Notes: generated by a model from the sequence alone, not told the origin. Counted from the stretch's first letter, positions 27,496 to 36,962 are shown. The stretch: DNA of 64,000 bases from Agromyces agglutinans (GCF_009647605.1 NZ_WJIF01000002.1:124001-188000); one strand, 5' to 3'. Made by a program: numbers and translations.

Positions 27496-29639
27496 GGGTC
27501 CTCCTGGCGCGCCAGTCGGTGCCAGTCCGTCACGATCGGGGTGGTCTCGCCGCGGCTCCACGCCGCGAGCTGGTCGTCGAAGTGCACCTCGCCGGGTACG
27601 CCGGATGCCCCGAATGGCACGTTCCACCGGCTGCCCGGACGGTCGGCGAGATCCCAGACCCATCTCGCGACGGAGCCCCGGAATCCCGCGTCGGTCACGC
27701 CGGGCACCGAGCCCGTGCAGCGAACGGTGTCGCCGGCGCCGCCGAGGGCCACGGGCGCCATTCGGGGCACGTCGGCGCCGGGCACGTCGGCGAGCACGTG
27801 GAGCGGGTGGAGGCGGTGGCGGTCGCCCCAGGCGGTCGTCTCCTCGCTCGCGGCCGCCTCCTCGAGCGCGGCCACGAGTTCGGCCCGCCCGTCGATACCC
27901 AGTGCCCGCGCGTCGAGCAGCGACTCGAGCGCATCGCCGACCCGGCCTGCCACCGAGAACCAGGGGTCGAAGATCGCGCCCATGCCGTGCGGGGCATGCA
28001 GCGGCGCGAGCGACGGATGTGCGGCCAGCCGACGTACGAGCGCCGAGTGCCAGGCCGCGAAGCGGGCGGCGATGACGCTGTCGGCGCCGCGGTTCCCGTC
28101 CCATTCGAAGAACAGTGCGGCGAGGTCGGCGCCGGCCGCTGACGGTGCCGGAGCACCTGGTCGGGCGAGTGCATCTCGCAGCCGCCCGACGAGCGCGAGC
28201 GCGCGCTCGTCGAGGACGTCGGCGTGGATGGACGACATATCGGCGGGGCTCGCGTCGTGCACGTCGGCGAGCAACGTCCTGATGCGCCGAGCCCGGGCCG
28301 ACGACGGGTAGGCGTAGCCCAGGTCGTGGCCGGGACGGTCGGGGCGTTCGTTCGCGTCCACCGCGACCGAGGTAACCGGCTCGGGTGGTGGCAGCGGCGT
28401 CGGCCCGGATGCGGCCGGGTCGGTCGTGCCCCCTGGATCGGCCCCGACCTCCCACGCGTCGAGCGGCAACCGTCGTTCGTGCACCTCCCGCTGCGGCGCG
28501 CGGCCGGCCGTGAAGCGCAGCACGTCGCCCGAGGCATCCGCCGCGAGGACGCGGTTGACCGGGTCGACCCAGCGCTCGAAGGCCGACGCCACGTCGGCCA
28601 CCGACCTCGCGCGGAGCAGCCGACGGAAGGCGGCGAAACCCAGGTCGGCGTCGACCCGCGCGGGCAGCCGCACGCTGAAGCACCCGCCCGGCCCGTCGAC
28701 GACGACGGGGCCGCGCGCAGTCTCGAGCGCGACGACCTGCTCGGAGGCGCCGTCCCGCACGTGGATCGCCTCCACCCGGCGGTCGACCGGCTCCCAGCCG
28801 TCGGCGCCGAGCGCCTCGACCCGGCCATCGATGTCGCGAAGCCGCTCGCGGAACACGTCGGCGCTGTGCGCGATGGCGTTCGTGATGCCCCAGGCGGCCG
28901 ATCCGGTGTGCCCGAAATGCGGCACGCCGGGCACGCCCGGGAAGGCGAGCCCGACCACGTCGTACTCGGGGCACGCGAGGCGCACCTGCTGGTAGACCCC
29001 GGGGAGCTCGAGCAGGCGGTGCGGGTCCCCGGCGAGCAGCGGCGCGCCCGTCGGGGTGCGGCTTCCATGGATCGCCCACGCGTTGCTGCCGGCCGCGGCC
29101 GGGACGCCGGGCGTGAAGCGGTCGACGTGCTCGTCGCCGAGCGTGGCGGCGAGGTGCGCGCGCCAGAGCAGGTTCGGGAACGGCGAGAACAGCACATGCG
29201 CGACGAGGAATACGCCGAGCGGAGCCCACGCCGGCCACGGAGTCGGTTCGGGTGCCTCCGCGCCGAAGACGTCGACCGACGCGAATGTCGCGAACTCGCC
29301 GCCCGGTGCGTTCGCCGAGCGGCGACGACCCTCGGGCAGTCCCGCGTTCACGCCGCGCACGTACGCGTCGACCCAGGCCCGGTCGTCGGGTTCGAGCGCG
29401 TCGTACGCGCGCTCGGCCGTCTCGGCGAGGCGGATGCGCCGCGCGAAGCGGTCCCACTCGAGACCTGCCGGGCCGATCCGCTCGGCGAGGCGTCCCTCGG
29501 CACGCCACCGGTCGACCTCGATCTGCCACGCCCGGTCGAGCGCGGTCACGCGGCCCTGCGCCTCGGCGAGGCCCAGTTCGTCGGCGGCGCGAAGGTGCGG
29601 CACGCCGAGTGCGTCGCGGAAGAGCTCGGCCTCAGCCAT
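27483..29639 (-). CDS. penicillin-acylase-type Ntn hydrolase in the siderophore operon
   Basis: A 718-residue member of the penicillin amidase family. The conserved autoproteolysis/nucleophile site is AAAGSNAWAIHGSRT with Ser185 as the predicted N-terminal nucleophile. Preceding it is the alpha chain (VTALDRAWQIEVDRWRAEGR); following it are GDPHRLLELPGVYQQVRLA, HFGHTGSAAWGITNAIAHS and DPWFSVAGRVGD. No signal peptide is visible, unlike periplasmic PvdQ, so a cytoplasmic role is likely. Overlaps both neighbours (8 bp and 13 bp), so it is co-translated with siderophore genes. Acylated-precursor deacylation is inference. Confidence 0.85.
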   Translation of the reverse strand: MAEAELFRDALGVPHLRAADELGLAEAQGRVTALDRAWQIEVDRWRAEGRLAERIGPAGLEWDRFARRIRLAETAERAYDALEPDDRAWVDAYVRGVNAGLPEGRRRSANAPGGEFATFASVDVFGAEAPEPTPWPAWAPLGVFLVAHVLFSPFPNLLWRAHLAATLGDEHVDRFTPGVPAAAGSNAWAIHGSRTPTGAPLLAGDPHRLLELPGVYQQVRLACPEYDVVGLAFPGVPGVPHFGHTGSAAWGITNAIAHSADVFRERLRDIDGRVEALGADGWEPVDRRVEAIHVRDGASEQVVALETARGPVVVDGPGGCFSVRLPARVDADLGFAAFRRLLRARSVADVASAFERWVDPVNRVLAADASGDVLRFTAGRAPQREVHERRLPLDAWEVGADPGGTTDPAASGPTPLPPPEPVTSVAVDANERPDRPGHDLGYAYPSSARARRIRTLLADVHDASPADMSSIHADVLDERALALVGRLRDALARPGAPAPSAAGADLAALFFEWDGNRGADSVIAARFAAWHSALVRRLAAHPSLAPLHAPHGMGAIFDPWFSVAGRVGDALESLLDARALGIDGRAELVAALEEAAASEETTAWGDRHRLHPLHVLADVPGADVPRMAPVALGGAGDTVRCTGSVPGVTDAGFRGSVARWVWDLADRPGSRWNVPFGASGVPGEVHFDDQLAAWSRGETTPIVTDWHRLARQEDPWAG

Positions 29640-32238
29640 CCAGCCGCTCCGAGAAGGCCCCTTCACCATGCGCCGAGGGTACCGGCACCGCGTCGACCGT
29701 CGCCGCGCCGACCGGAACCGACGACCGCCCGATGGGGTTCGCCATCGTGCCGGCATACAGCAGCGACGCCGACTGGCTCGCGAGGTCGACCATCTGGAGC
29801 GTGTTGCGCAGCTGCAGCCGGTTCAGGCACGAGTGCGCGAACCGGTCGGCCCGCAGGTCGACGGACGAGTCGAGGTCGGGATGCTCAGACGCATGCCGAT
29901 CGACGCATGCGGCGACGAGCCGCCAGAACTCGGCCTCGGGCAGCGTGCCGTCGCCGTCGAGGATCGCGGCGAGGTGGCGCAGCACGCCGTCGAAGACGTC
30001 AGTGAAGATCGCGAGCGCCCGCTCCCGATCGTCGACGACCGCACGGATGCGCGCGACGTCCTCGGGCAGGGCGATGCGGTCGGAGAGCACCGCGACCTCC
30101 TCGCCGATGTCCTTCATGAACACTCGGCGCGGCACGTGCCCGTCGAGCACGAGGATCAGGTTCTCGCCGTGCGGCATGAACGCGAGGTCGTACGCGAGCA
30201 GGCAGTGCACGACCGGCCTGAGGTACGCGTCGAGGTACGCGGCCACCCACTCGCGGGCCGGCAGTCCCGACGCGCGCACCAGCGCGGTCGCGATCGAGGC
30301 GCCCGAGGCATCCCGATGCAGCAGCGCCGCCATCGTCGCGAGCCGCTCGCCGGGCGCGAGGCGCGGCACCGGGCTCTCGCGCCAGAGCGCGGCGATCATC
30401 TTGCGGTGCGGCGACGGAGTCGCGGTGCGGTGATACGCGTCGCCGGTGTACCCGATCGACGCGTGCTCGCGCAGCACCTCGAAGCGGCCGGCGCGCAGCG
30501 TGGCATCCGAGTCGACGAGCGTCGCGACCCAGTCGTTGATGGCGGGCGTCGCGCGCATGTACGCCGGCGAGAGTCCGCGCAGGAAGCCCATGTTCTGGAT
30601 CGCGAGCGCCGTCTTCACGTACGACCGATCGGGCCGCGCCACGTTGAAGAACGTGCGGATCGACTGCTGCGCGCGGTACTCGTCGTCGCCCTCGCCGAGG
30701 TGCACGAGGTCGCGCCGGGCGACGTCGGGCGCGAACGTGATCGCGATGCGGTGCTGCCACTGCCACGGATGCACCGGCAGGTAGCGGTACTCCTCCGGGT
30801 CGAGGCCGAGCCCGCGGAGGCGCTCGTCGAACCGCGCGAGCGTCGCGCCGCCGAGCTCGGACTCGTACAGCTCGCCTTCGGTGAGGCCGGCGCCGAGCGC
30901 GAGATGGCCGGTCGCCTTCCGCACGGCGAGCCAGACCAGGCGAACGGATGCCGCCGCCTCCGGCGCGTAGGCCGCGAACTCGGCGAGGCCGAACCCGATG
31001 CGGCCGTTGTTCGCGACGAAGCCGGGATGCCCCTCGGTCATGCCCGCCTCGATCGACTGGAAGTCGGCCACCGCGAGCTCGGCCGCGGGCAGGCCGCCGC
31101 GGTGCAGCTTGAACGCCGCGCTCGCGAGGGTCGACGCGATCTCCTCGAGGTACGTCGCGAGCAGGGCGTCGGGGATGCCGAGCTCGGCCTGCAGCTCGGC
31201 GACGAACGCCTGCGCGTCGAGGTCGGCGGGCTCGCCGCCGACCGTGCGCTCGAGCGTGGCCTCGTCGATCGCCCAGTGCTCGAGGGCGTGTCGGCGCGCC
31301 CGGAACCGGTAGCGAGAGACGGGCGTCTCGACGACCCAGGCGGCCGCGTCGGTCGGTTCGCCTGCGCCGGTCTCTTCGTCGGCGTCGGCGATCGGGGCGA
31401 GCAGCCGTTCGTGCGCGAACTCCGCGATGGCCTTCGCGACGAGGTGCCGCTGCGCGGCCGCCATCGTCTCGGGCGTGAGGTGCGGCGCGCCTGAGACATC
31501 CGCCCGCTCCGGGGCATCCGCCCGCTCATTCAGGAACTTCTGCGCGACACGCCGGTCGGCGGACGCCTCTGCCGGCGTGTCGGCGCGAGCTTCCTGAATC
31601 GCGGATCCGCCGGGGGTGGGGAGATGGGCGGGGGCGGATGCCTCGAACCACGCGTGTTCGAGCACCGAGAGGTTCGCCCGCTTGCCCGGCAGGTCGACCT
31701 CGCGGAGCACGCGGAACCCCACCTCGGCGTTCTTGCGCGCGATGGCCGCGTTGCGCACGTCGGGTTCGACCACGACGCGGCGCGCGCCGAGCCCGTCGAA
31801 GCAGAACCGCACGACCGTCGCCATGACCGCCGAGGTCAGGCCGTGCACACGCGGGGCGTCCGGCCGCGGCGGTGAGACGAGCAGGTGCATGCCGACGTCG
31901 CCCGGCTCGGCGTCGTGCACGTCGGCGAGCAGCACGCGCGCGGGGTCGTACGTCTCGACGAGGAACGCGGGCTCGCCGTCGCGCAGTCCGATCCAGGCCT
32001 GCTGGTCGGGGTCGGCGGCGACGTCGCGGAAGTACTCGAGCACCTCGTCGGCCGAGAGTCCGCCCATCTGCCAGAAGGCCGAGTGCGGGTCGGTGAGCCA
32101 GGCGTGCAGCACGGCGGCGTCGCGGTCGGGGTCGACCGGCGCGATGCCGAGGCGACCGGCCGGGGTGTCGCGCACGAACGCGACGGCGAACGCGGGCGTC
32201 GCGGGCGCCGGACGCGAGATCGAGGGTGCGAGGCTCAT
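29632..32238 (-). CDS. fused GNAT acyltransferase + IucA/IucC NIS siderophore synthetase (DesC-DesD fusion)
   Basis: An 868-residue protein. Residues about 20-210 are a GNAT acyltransferase (SAFWQMGGLSADEVLEYF, RRVVVEPDVRNAAIARKNAE). Residues about 260-860 are an IucA/IucC/DesD synthetase (EGHPGFVANNGRIGFG, YLPVHPWQWQHRIAI, MPHGENLILVLDGH, NRLQLRNTLQMVD). The first would acylate an N-hydroxydiamine; the second condenses the units into the hydroxamate siderophore with ATP. These are separate proteins (DesC, DesD) in Streptomyces. The linker at residues 214-237 is encoded by a palindromic repeat element. The start overlaps the previous stop (ATGA). Confidence 0.92.
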   Translation of the reverse strand: MSLAPSISRPAPATPAFAVAFVRDTPAGRLGIAPVDPDRDAAVLHAWLTDPHSAFWQMGGLSADEVLEYFRDVAADPDQQAWIGLRDGEPAFLVETYDPARVLLADVHDAEPGDVGMHLLVSPPRPDAPRVHGLTSAVMATVVRFCFDGLGARRVVVEPDVRNAAIARKNAEVGFRVLREVDLPGKRANLSVLEHAWFEASAPAHLPTPGGSAIQEARADTPAEASADRRVAQKFLNERADAPERADVSGAPHLTPETMAAAQRHLVAKAIAEFAHERLLAPIADADEETGAGEPTDAAAWVVETPVSRYRFRARRHALEHWAIDEATLERTVGGEPADLDAQAFVAELQAELGIPDALLATYLEEIASTLASAAFKLHRGGLPAAELAVADFQSIEAGMTEGHPGFVANNGRIGFGLAEFAAYAPEAAASVRLVWLAVRKATGHLALGAGLTEGELYESELGGATLARFDERLRGLGLDPEEYRYLPVHPWQWQHRIAITFAPDVARRDLVHLGEGDDEYRAQQSIRTFFNVARPDRSYVKTALAIQNMGFLRGLSPAYMRATPAINDWVATLVDSDATLRAGRFEVLREHASIGYTGDAYHRTATPSPHRKMIAALWRESPVPRLAPGERLATMAALLHRDASGASIATALVRASGLPAREWVAAYLDAYLRPVVHCLLAYDLAFMPHGENLILVLDGHVPRRVFMKDIGEEVAVLSDRIALPEDVARIRAVVDDRERALAIFTDVFDGVLRHLAAILDGDGTLPEAEFWRLVAACVDRHASEHPDLDSSVDLRADRFAHSCLNRLQLRNTLQMVDLASQSASLLYAGTMANPIGRSSVPVGAATVDAVPVPSAHGEGAFSERLDG
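31528..31599. repeat. 72-bp palindromic element encoding the interdomain linker
   Basis: Perfect 9-bp ends ATTCAGGAA (31528-31536) and TTCCTGAAT (31591-31599). Inside, GACACGCCGG (31546-31555) pairs with CCGGCGTGTC (31572-31581). It is in frame, giving 24 codons without a stop. A diverged copy of nearly the same length lies at 48879-48951. Confidence 0.85.
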
Positions 32239-33617
32239 CGCGCCGCCACCGCCTCGGCGGCCGCCGCCGGGACCGAAGGCACCGCAGGCACCGACGAGCT
32301 CGCCACCGCATCCCCCGGCACCGCCGCATCGCCCGGCACCCCGAACTCCTGGAACGCGATGCGCCGCTCGATCGCGTACGGCTCGCCGCCCGTGATCGCC
32401 GCGAGGATGTTGGCGTTGCGCCACGCCCCGAACCCGAGGTCGGGCGCGGTCAGTCCGTGCGTGTGCTCCTCGCCGTTCTGCACGAAGAGGCGCCGGCGCC
32501 CGCCGTCGATCGAGTAGTCGAGGGCCACGTCGAGGCGCCCGAGGTCGTCGCGCGCGACGAGTTCGCCGAGCGGGTCGAGGAACGCCGGCACGCGAGGCGC
32601 GTAACCGGTCGCCAGCACCACGGATGCCACCCGCCGGTCGTACTCCTCGCCGAGCTGGTTGTGACGCAGGCGCAGGACGAACTCCGAGGCATCCGGGTTC
32701 CACGAAGCGGCGACGAGCTCGGTATCGGTGAGCAGCGTCGTCGGCACCGGCCGCGCGGCGCTCTTGCGATAGAGGGTGTCGTAGATGTCGTCGATGAGCT
32801 CGCCGCTGATGCCCTTGTAGAGGCCGCGCTGCTCGCGGCCGAGCCGGTCGCGCAGCGCGAGGGGCAGGCCGTGGAAGTGCTCCGTGTACTCGGGCGAGGT
32901 CATCTCGAGCGTGAGCTTCGTGTACTCCATCGGGAAGAACCTCGGCGACCGCGTGATCCAGTCGAGGCGGTACTCGTGCACATCGACCTCCTCGAGCAGG
33001 TCGCGGTAGATCTCGGCGGCCGACTGCCCGCTGCCGACGATCGCGATCGACGGCGACGAGGCGAGCTCGTCGCGCCGGTGCAGGTAGTCGGCGCTGTGCA
33101 CGACCCGGTCGGCGACGTCCGCGAGCGCGGCCGGCACCTTCGGCTCGGTGCCGATGCCGAGCACGACGTGCCGGGCGCGCAGCTCCTCGAGCGTGCCGTC
33201 GGCCAGCGCCGCGCGCACCACGAAGCAGTCTTCGGATGCCTCGTACGAGACCTCGGTCACCCGACGGCCCCAACGCAGCGCGGTGAGCTGCTCGGCCGCC
33301 CAGCGGCAGTACGCGTCGTACTCCGCCCGCAGGGGGTAGAAGCTCTCGCGGATGTAGAACGGGTAGAGGCGCCCGCGCTGCTTCAGGTAGTTCAGGAACG
33401 AGAACGGCGAGGTCGGGTCGGCCATCGACACGAGGTCGGCGAGGAACGGCACCTGGATGGTCGAGCCCTCGAGCATCATGCCGTGGTGCCACCGGAAGCC
33501 GTCGGCCTGGTCGAGGAACACCGCGTCGAGGTCGAGCGGCTCGGCGAGGCACGCGAGGCCCAGGTTGAACGGGCCGATGCCGATGCCGACGAGGTCGTGG
33601 ATGCGGGTCGCGCTCAC
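32235..33617 (-). CDS. desB: siderophore lysine/diamine N-monooxygenase
   Basis: A 460-residue flavin-dependent N-hydroxylating monooxygenase of the IucD/DesB family. FAD motif GIGIGPFNLGLACL is at about 10-23, NADPH motif IAIVGSGQSAAEIYRDL is near 190, and VVLATGYAPRVPAFL is the third family motif. It would hydroxylate cadaverine or lysine as the first committed hydroxamate step. GTG 33617 overlaps the decarboxylase stop (GTGA). An Ala/Pro/Val-rich tail ends the protein. Confidence 0.93.
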   Translation of the reverse strand: MSATRIHDLVGIGIGPFNLGLACLAEPLDLDAVFLDQADGFRWHHGMMLEGSTIQVPFLADLVSMADPTSPFSFLNYLKQRGRLYPFYIRESFYPLRAEYDAYCRWAAEQLTALRWGRRVTEVSYEASEDCFVVRAALADGTLEELRARHVVLGIGTEPKVPAALADVADRVVHSADYLHRRDELASSPSIAIVGSGQSAAEIYRDLLEEVDVHEYRLDWITRSPRFFPMEYTKLTLEMTSPEYTEHFHGLPLALRDRLGREQRGLYKGISGELIDDIYDTLYRKSAARPVPTTLLTDTELVAASWNPDASEFVLRLRHNQLGEEYDRRVASVVLATGYAPRVPAFLDPLGELVARDDLGRLDVALDYSIDGGRRRLFVQNGEEHTHGLTAPDLGFGAWRNANILAAITGGEPYAIERRIAFQEFGVPGDAAVPGDAVASSSVPAVPSVPAAAAEAVAAR

Positions 33618-35092
33618 CGGGCCACCTCCTCGAGGTCGAGGTCGTCGAGGTGCTCGGCATCGCGCAACCCGTCGCCGGCGGCGCGCACGAGGTCGAACAC
33701 GTCGAGCACCTGCGCGAGCGTCGTCTCGGGGTTCAGCAGCGTGAGCTTCAGGCAGGGGCGGCCGTCGATGACGGTCTTCGCGACGTGCGCGCGGCCCGAC
33801 TCGAACAGCACGCGCCGGATCAGCGCGACGAGGCGGTCGGCCTCGGCGTCGGGGCATCCGGCCGGCCGGTAGCGGAAGAGCACGGTCGAGAGGTCGGTCC
33901 GCGAGACCAGCTCGAGGTCGTCGGCCGCCGCGACGGCGGCGTGCACCTCCTGCGTCAGGTCGAGCACGCGGTCGAACAGGTCGCCGAGGCCGTCGGCGCC
34001 GATGGCCCGCAGCGTCGCCCAGAGCTTCAGCGCGTCGAAGCGTCGCGTGGTCTGCAGCGACTTGTCGACCTGGTTCGGCTCGGCGTTCTCGAGGGGGTTG
34101 AGGTAGTCGGCGTGCCACGCGATGGCCGCGAGATCGCGCGGGTCGCGCACGACGATCGCGCTCGACGACACGGGCTGGAAGAAGCTCTTGTGGTAGTCGA
34201 CCGTCACCGAGCGGGCGCGCTCGATGCCGTCGAGGAGGTGCCGGCGGGTGGCCGAGACGAGCAGGCCGCAGCCGTACGCGGCATCCACGTGCAGCCAGAC
34301 GCCCTCGCGATCGCAGATGTCGGCGATCGCGGCGAGCGGGTCGATGCAGCCCCGGTCGGTCGTGCCGGCGGTCGCGACGACGGCCATCGGGATACGGCCG
34401 GCGGCGATGAGGCCGTCGACGGACTCCGCGAGCCGGTCGGGCCGCATCCGCCCGTCGCCGTCGACCGGTACCAGCTCGACGGCGTCGTCGCCGAGGCCGA
34501 GCAGCAACGTCGACTTCTGCACGCTGAAGTGGCTGGAGCCGGTCGCGAAGACGACGAGCCGCGCGAGGGTCTCGGGGCGCGAGAGGCCGAGTTCCGCGGC
34601 GGCCCGCGCGACCGCGGCCTCGCGTGCGAGCAGCAGGGCCTGCAGGTTCGACAGCGTGCCGCCCGAGGTGAAGACCCCGTCGCCGGCGGCGAAGCCGATG
34701 CGACTCGCCGTCCACTCGATGAGCCGCCGTTCCATGAGCGTGCCCGCGGTCGACTGGTCGTAGGTGTCGAGCGACGCGTTGACCGCGGAGACGATCGCCT
34801 CCGCCGCAACCGCGGGAACCGCGACCGGGCAGTTGAGGTGGGCGAGGTAGGCCGGGGCGTGGAACCAGACGGCGTGCCGCACGAAGAGGTCGTCGAGCTC
34901 GCGCAGCGCCTCGTTCGTGCCGACGCCCGCCGCGTCGAGGTCGACCGCGTCGACGAGCGCCTGCAGCTCGGTGCGGGACGCACCCGAGAACGGTTGCGCC
35001 GTCGTGCGGAATCGGCCCGCGAGCCGGCGCACGACCTCGGTCGTGCTCGAGGCGTAGTCGTCAGCGGTCGCGGCGGTCAGGATGTGCGGCAC
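33614..35092 (-). CDS. desA: PLP-dependent lysine/diaminobutyrate-type decarboxylase
   Basis: A 492-residue group II PLP decarboxylase. Substrate and cofactor elements: HLNCPVAVPAVAAEAIVSA, FTSGGTLSNLQALLLAR, ATAGTTDRGCIDPLAAIADI, HVDAAYGCG and the PLP lysine in VDYHKSFFQP. In desferrioxamine pathways this enzyme makes cadaverine from lysine. GTG 35092 follows GGGGGAG. First gene of the operon and directly downstream of the iron box at 35170-35188. Confidence 0.9.
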   Translation of the reverse strand: MPHILTAATADDYASSTTEVVRRLAGRFRTTAQPFSGASRTELQALVDAVDLDAAGVGTNEALRELDDLFVRHAVWFHAPAYLAHLNCPVAVPAVAAEAIVSAVNASLDTYDQSTAGTLMERRLIEWTASRIGFAAGDGVFTSGGTLSNLQALLLAREAAVARAAAELGLSRPETLARLVVFATGSSHFSVQKSTLLLGLGDDAVELVPVDGDGRMRPDRLAESVDGLIAAGRIPMAVVATAGTTDRGCIDPLAAIADICDREGVWLHVDAAYGCGLLVSATRRHLLDGIERARSVTVDYHKSFFQPVSSSAIVVRDPRDLAAIAWHADYLNPLENAEPNQVDKSLQTTRRFDALKLWATLRAIGADGLGDLFDRVLDLTQEVHAAVAAADDLELVSRTDLSTVLFRYRPAGCPDAEADRLVALIRRVLFESGRAHVAKTVIDGRPCLKLTLLNPETTLAQVLDVFDLVRAAGDGLRDAEHLDDLDLEEVAR

Positions 35093-35146
35093 GTCTCCCC
35101 CTTCGTGTGGCGTCTCGGCGCGATGCACTGCTCGGCGCGCGCCGAA

Positions 35147-35165
35147 TACCCCCCGTTCGGGGGTA
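35147..35165. other. stem-loop in the desA leader
   Basis: TACCCCC (35147-35153) pairs with GGGGGTA (35159-35165) around CGTTC. It lies between the iron box and the desA start, so it is probably transcribed. It could stabilise the mRNA 5' end or attenuate transcription. Confidence 0.45.
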
Positions 35166-35169
35166 ACTG

Positions 35170-35188
35170 TTAGGTAAGCCTCGCCTAA
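35170..35188. promoter_or_regulatory. DtxR/IdeR-type iron box upstream of siderophore operon
   Basis: TTAGGTAAGCCTCGCCTAA matches 15 of 19 positions of the TTAGGTTAGGCTAACCTAA consensus and has intact outer half-sites TTAGG/CCTAA. It lies 78 bp before desA. Binding of an iron-loaded DtxR-family repressor would shut off siderophore synthesis. The divergent membrane protein gene at 35314 could be co-regulated. Confidence 0.85.
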
Positions 35189-35313
35189 GCTAGCACCACC
35201 GCGACGATCCGTCGAGCGGTGACCCCGTGTGACGCGAAGCGGTCGCCGGACCCCGCTTCGGCGCCTGCGCAAGCCCCTCGATGGGTGGCCGTCGAGCGCG
35301 CACAATGACGGTG

Positions 35314-36930
35314 ATGTCCGACACCGGCCGAGCCGGGACGACCGGCTTCCGCAGCGATCGCGCCGCGCACGGCGAACGCCCGCCCGCCGCAGCGCGGAGC
35401 GGGACGCGCGCCGAGCCACCCGCCGCACCGCCCGCCGCATCGCCCCCATCCGGCTGGAGCGACCGCCGCATCGCCTTCCTCGTCGGCATCGCCGCCACGG
35501 CCCTCGGCCTCGCGGGCATCTGGATCCCGTCGTACTGGGGCGATGAGGCGGCGACCCTGATGTCGGCGCGTCGCGACTGGGCCTCGCTCGCGGCGCTGCT
35601 CGGCACGATCGACGCCGTGCACGGCCTCTACTACGCGTTCATGCACCTCTGGATCGACCTCGTCGGCACCTCGCCGTTCGCCGTGCGCCTGCCCTCGGGT
35701 CTCGCGTTCGGCGCTGCGGCCGCCGGCCTCTACCTGCTCGTGCGCACGCGCGCGGATCGCGGCACGGCGCTCGTCGCGGCATCCGTGCTCGCGATGACAC
35801 CGCGCGTGACGCAGGCGGCGACCGAGGCGCGGCCGCTCGCGTTCGCGACCGCGACCGCGGTCTGGCTCACCCTGCTGCTCGTGCGACTGCTCGACGGGCG
35901 GATGCCCCGTGCCTGGTGGTGGGCGTACGGCGCGGGCGTCGCCGCGGCGGGCACGCTGAACCTGTACGTGCTGCTGCTCGTGCCGGTGCACGCGGTCGCC
36001 GCGATCATGCACCCCGCGCGGCGGGCACGGCTGGGCGCGTTCGCGGGCGGCGTGGGCGTCGCCGCGGTGCTGGCGGCGCCGATCATGGCGGCCGCGGTGT
36101 CGCAGCGCGAGCAGATCGCGTTCCGCGAGGACCAGGAGGTCGTGACTCTCACCGGCGTGCTCGTCGGCCAGTGGTTCATGCTCGTATCGCTCGCCGTGGT
36201 CGCGTGGGCGCTCGTCGTCGCGGGCGTCGTGCTCGCCCTCGTGCACCGCGCCGATCCGGCCTGGGCGGGGCGGCGCTGGCTGCTCGCCGTCGCGCTGGCC
36301 TGGATCGTGATCCCGACGACCGTGCTCGTGGCCGTGACCGCGCTCGTCACGCCCGCCTACACGCCGCGGTACCTGGTCTTCTGCGCGCCCGGCGCGGCGA
36401 TCGCGATCGCCGTCGCGGCATCCGCCCTGCGACGCGGATGGCAGCGCGCCCTCATCGTCGTCGCGGTCGCGGCTCTCGCGCTGCCCGCCTACGTCGACCA
36501 GCGCACCCCATACTCGAAGAACGCCGGCACCGACTGGCAGGATGTCTCGGCCACGGTCGAGCGCCTGGCCGAGCCCGGCGACGGCGTCCTCTTCGACGAG
36601 GGCGTGCGACCGTCGCGGCGCCCCCGGCTCGCGATGCACACCTATCCCGACGGCTTCGCGGGATTGCGCGACCTCGGGCTCGTGCGGGCCCACGACCGGA
36701 CCGACGGCCTGTGGGACGTCACGGCCCCCCTCGCCGAGGTCGTCGACCGGTTGCGCGGGATCGACCGGGTCGTGGTCGTGTCGCGCAGCGAGCGGGGCGC
36801 CGACGACGACATCCGCGTGCTGCTCGAGGCCGGGTTCGTGGAGCGCGAGCGCGTGCAGCTCGAGTCCGACGTCGTGCGCAGCTTCGAGCGGCGCCCGCTC
36901 TCGGCGGGCTCCCGGGAACCGCCCGCGTAG
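35314..36930 (+). CDS. glycosyltransferase family 39-like polytopic membrane protein
   Basis: A 538-residue membrane protein with an N-terminal disordered Pro/Ala tail (1-45) and about ten transmembrane helices. The acidic motif SYWGDEAATLMSARRDW after the first helix is typical of ArnT/PMT-type (GT39) polyprenol-phosphate-sugar transferases, and a C-terminal soluble domain follows at about 390-538. It would transfer a sugar or mannose on the outer membrane face; the acceptor is unknown. CACAAT (35301-35306) lies 7 nt before ATG 35314. Alternatives are 35305 and 35281. Confidence 0.72.
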   Translation: MSDTGRAGTTGFRSDRAAHGERPPAAARSGTRAEPPAAPPAASPPSGWSDRRIAFLVGIAATALGLAGIWIPSYWGDEAATLMSARRDWASLAALLGTIDAVHGLYYAFMHLWIDLVGTSPFAVRLPSGLAFGAAAAGLYLLVRTRADRGTALVAASVLAMTPRVTQAATEARPLAFATATAVWLTLLLVRLLDGRMPRAWWWAYGAGVAAAGTLNLYVLLLVPVHAVAAIMHPARRARLGAFAGGVGVAAVLAAPIMAAAVSQREQIAFREDQEVVTLTGVLVGQWFMLVSLAVVAWALVVAGVVLALVHRADPAWAGRRWLLAVALAWIVIPTTVLVAVTALVTPAYTPRYLVFCAPGAAIAIAVAASALRRGWQRALIVVAVAALALPAYVDQRTPYSKNAGTDWQDVSATVERLAEPGDGVLFDEGVRPSRRPRLAMHTYPDGFAGLRDLGLVRAHDRTDGLWDVTAPLAEVVDRLRGIDRVVVVSRSERGADDDIRVLLEAGFVERERVQLESDVVRSFERRPLSAGSREPPA

Positions 36931-36962
36931 GATTGAACGGTTCCCGATCGAAAGAGGTCACC

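Noticed and set aside
29632..33660. A single 1342-codon open frame spanning the siderophore genes
   Set aside because: Only the part from 32238 down encodes recognisable domains; upstream it is an Arg/Pro-rich shadow of the N-monooxygenase, which has its own frame, start (33617) and ATGA overlap.
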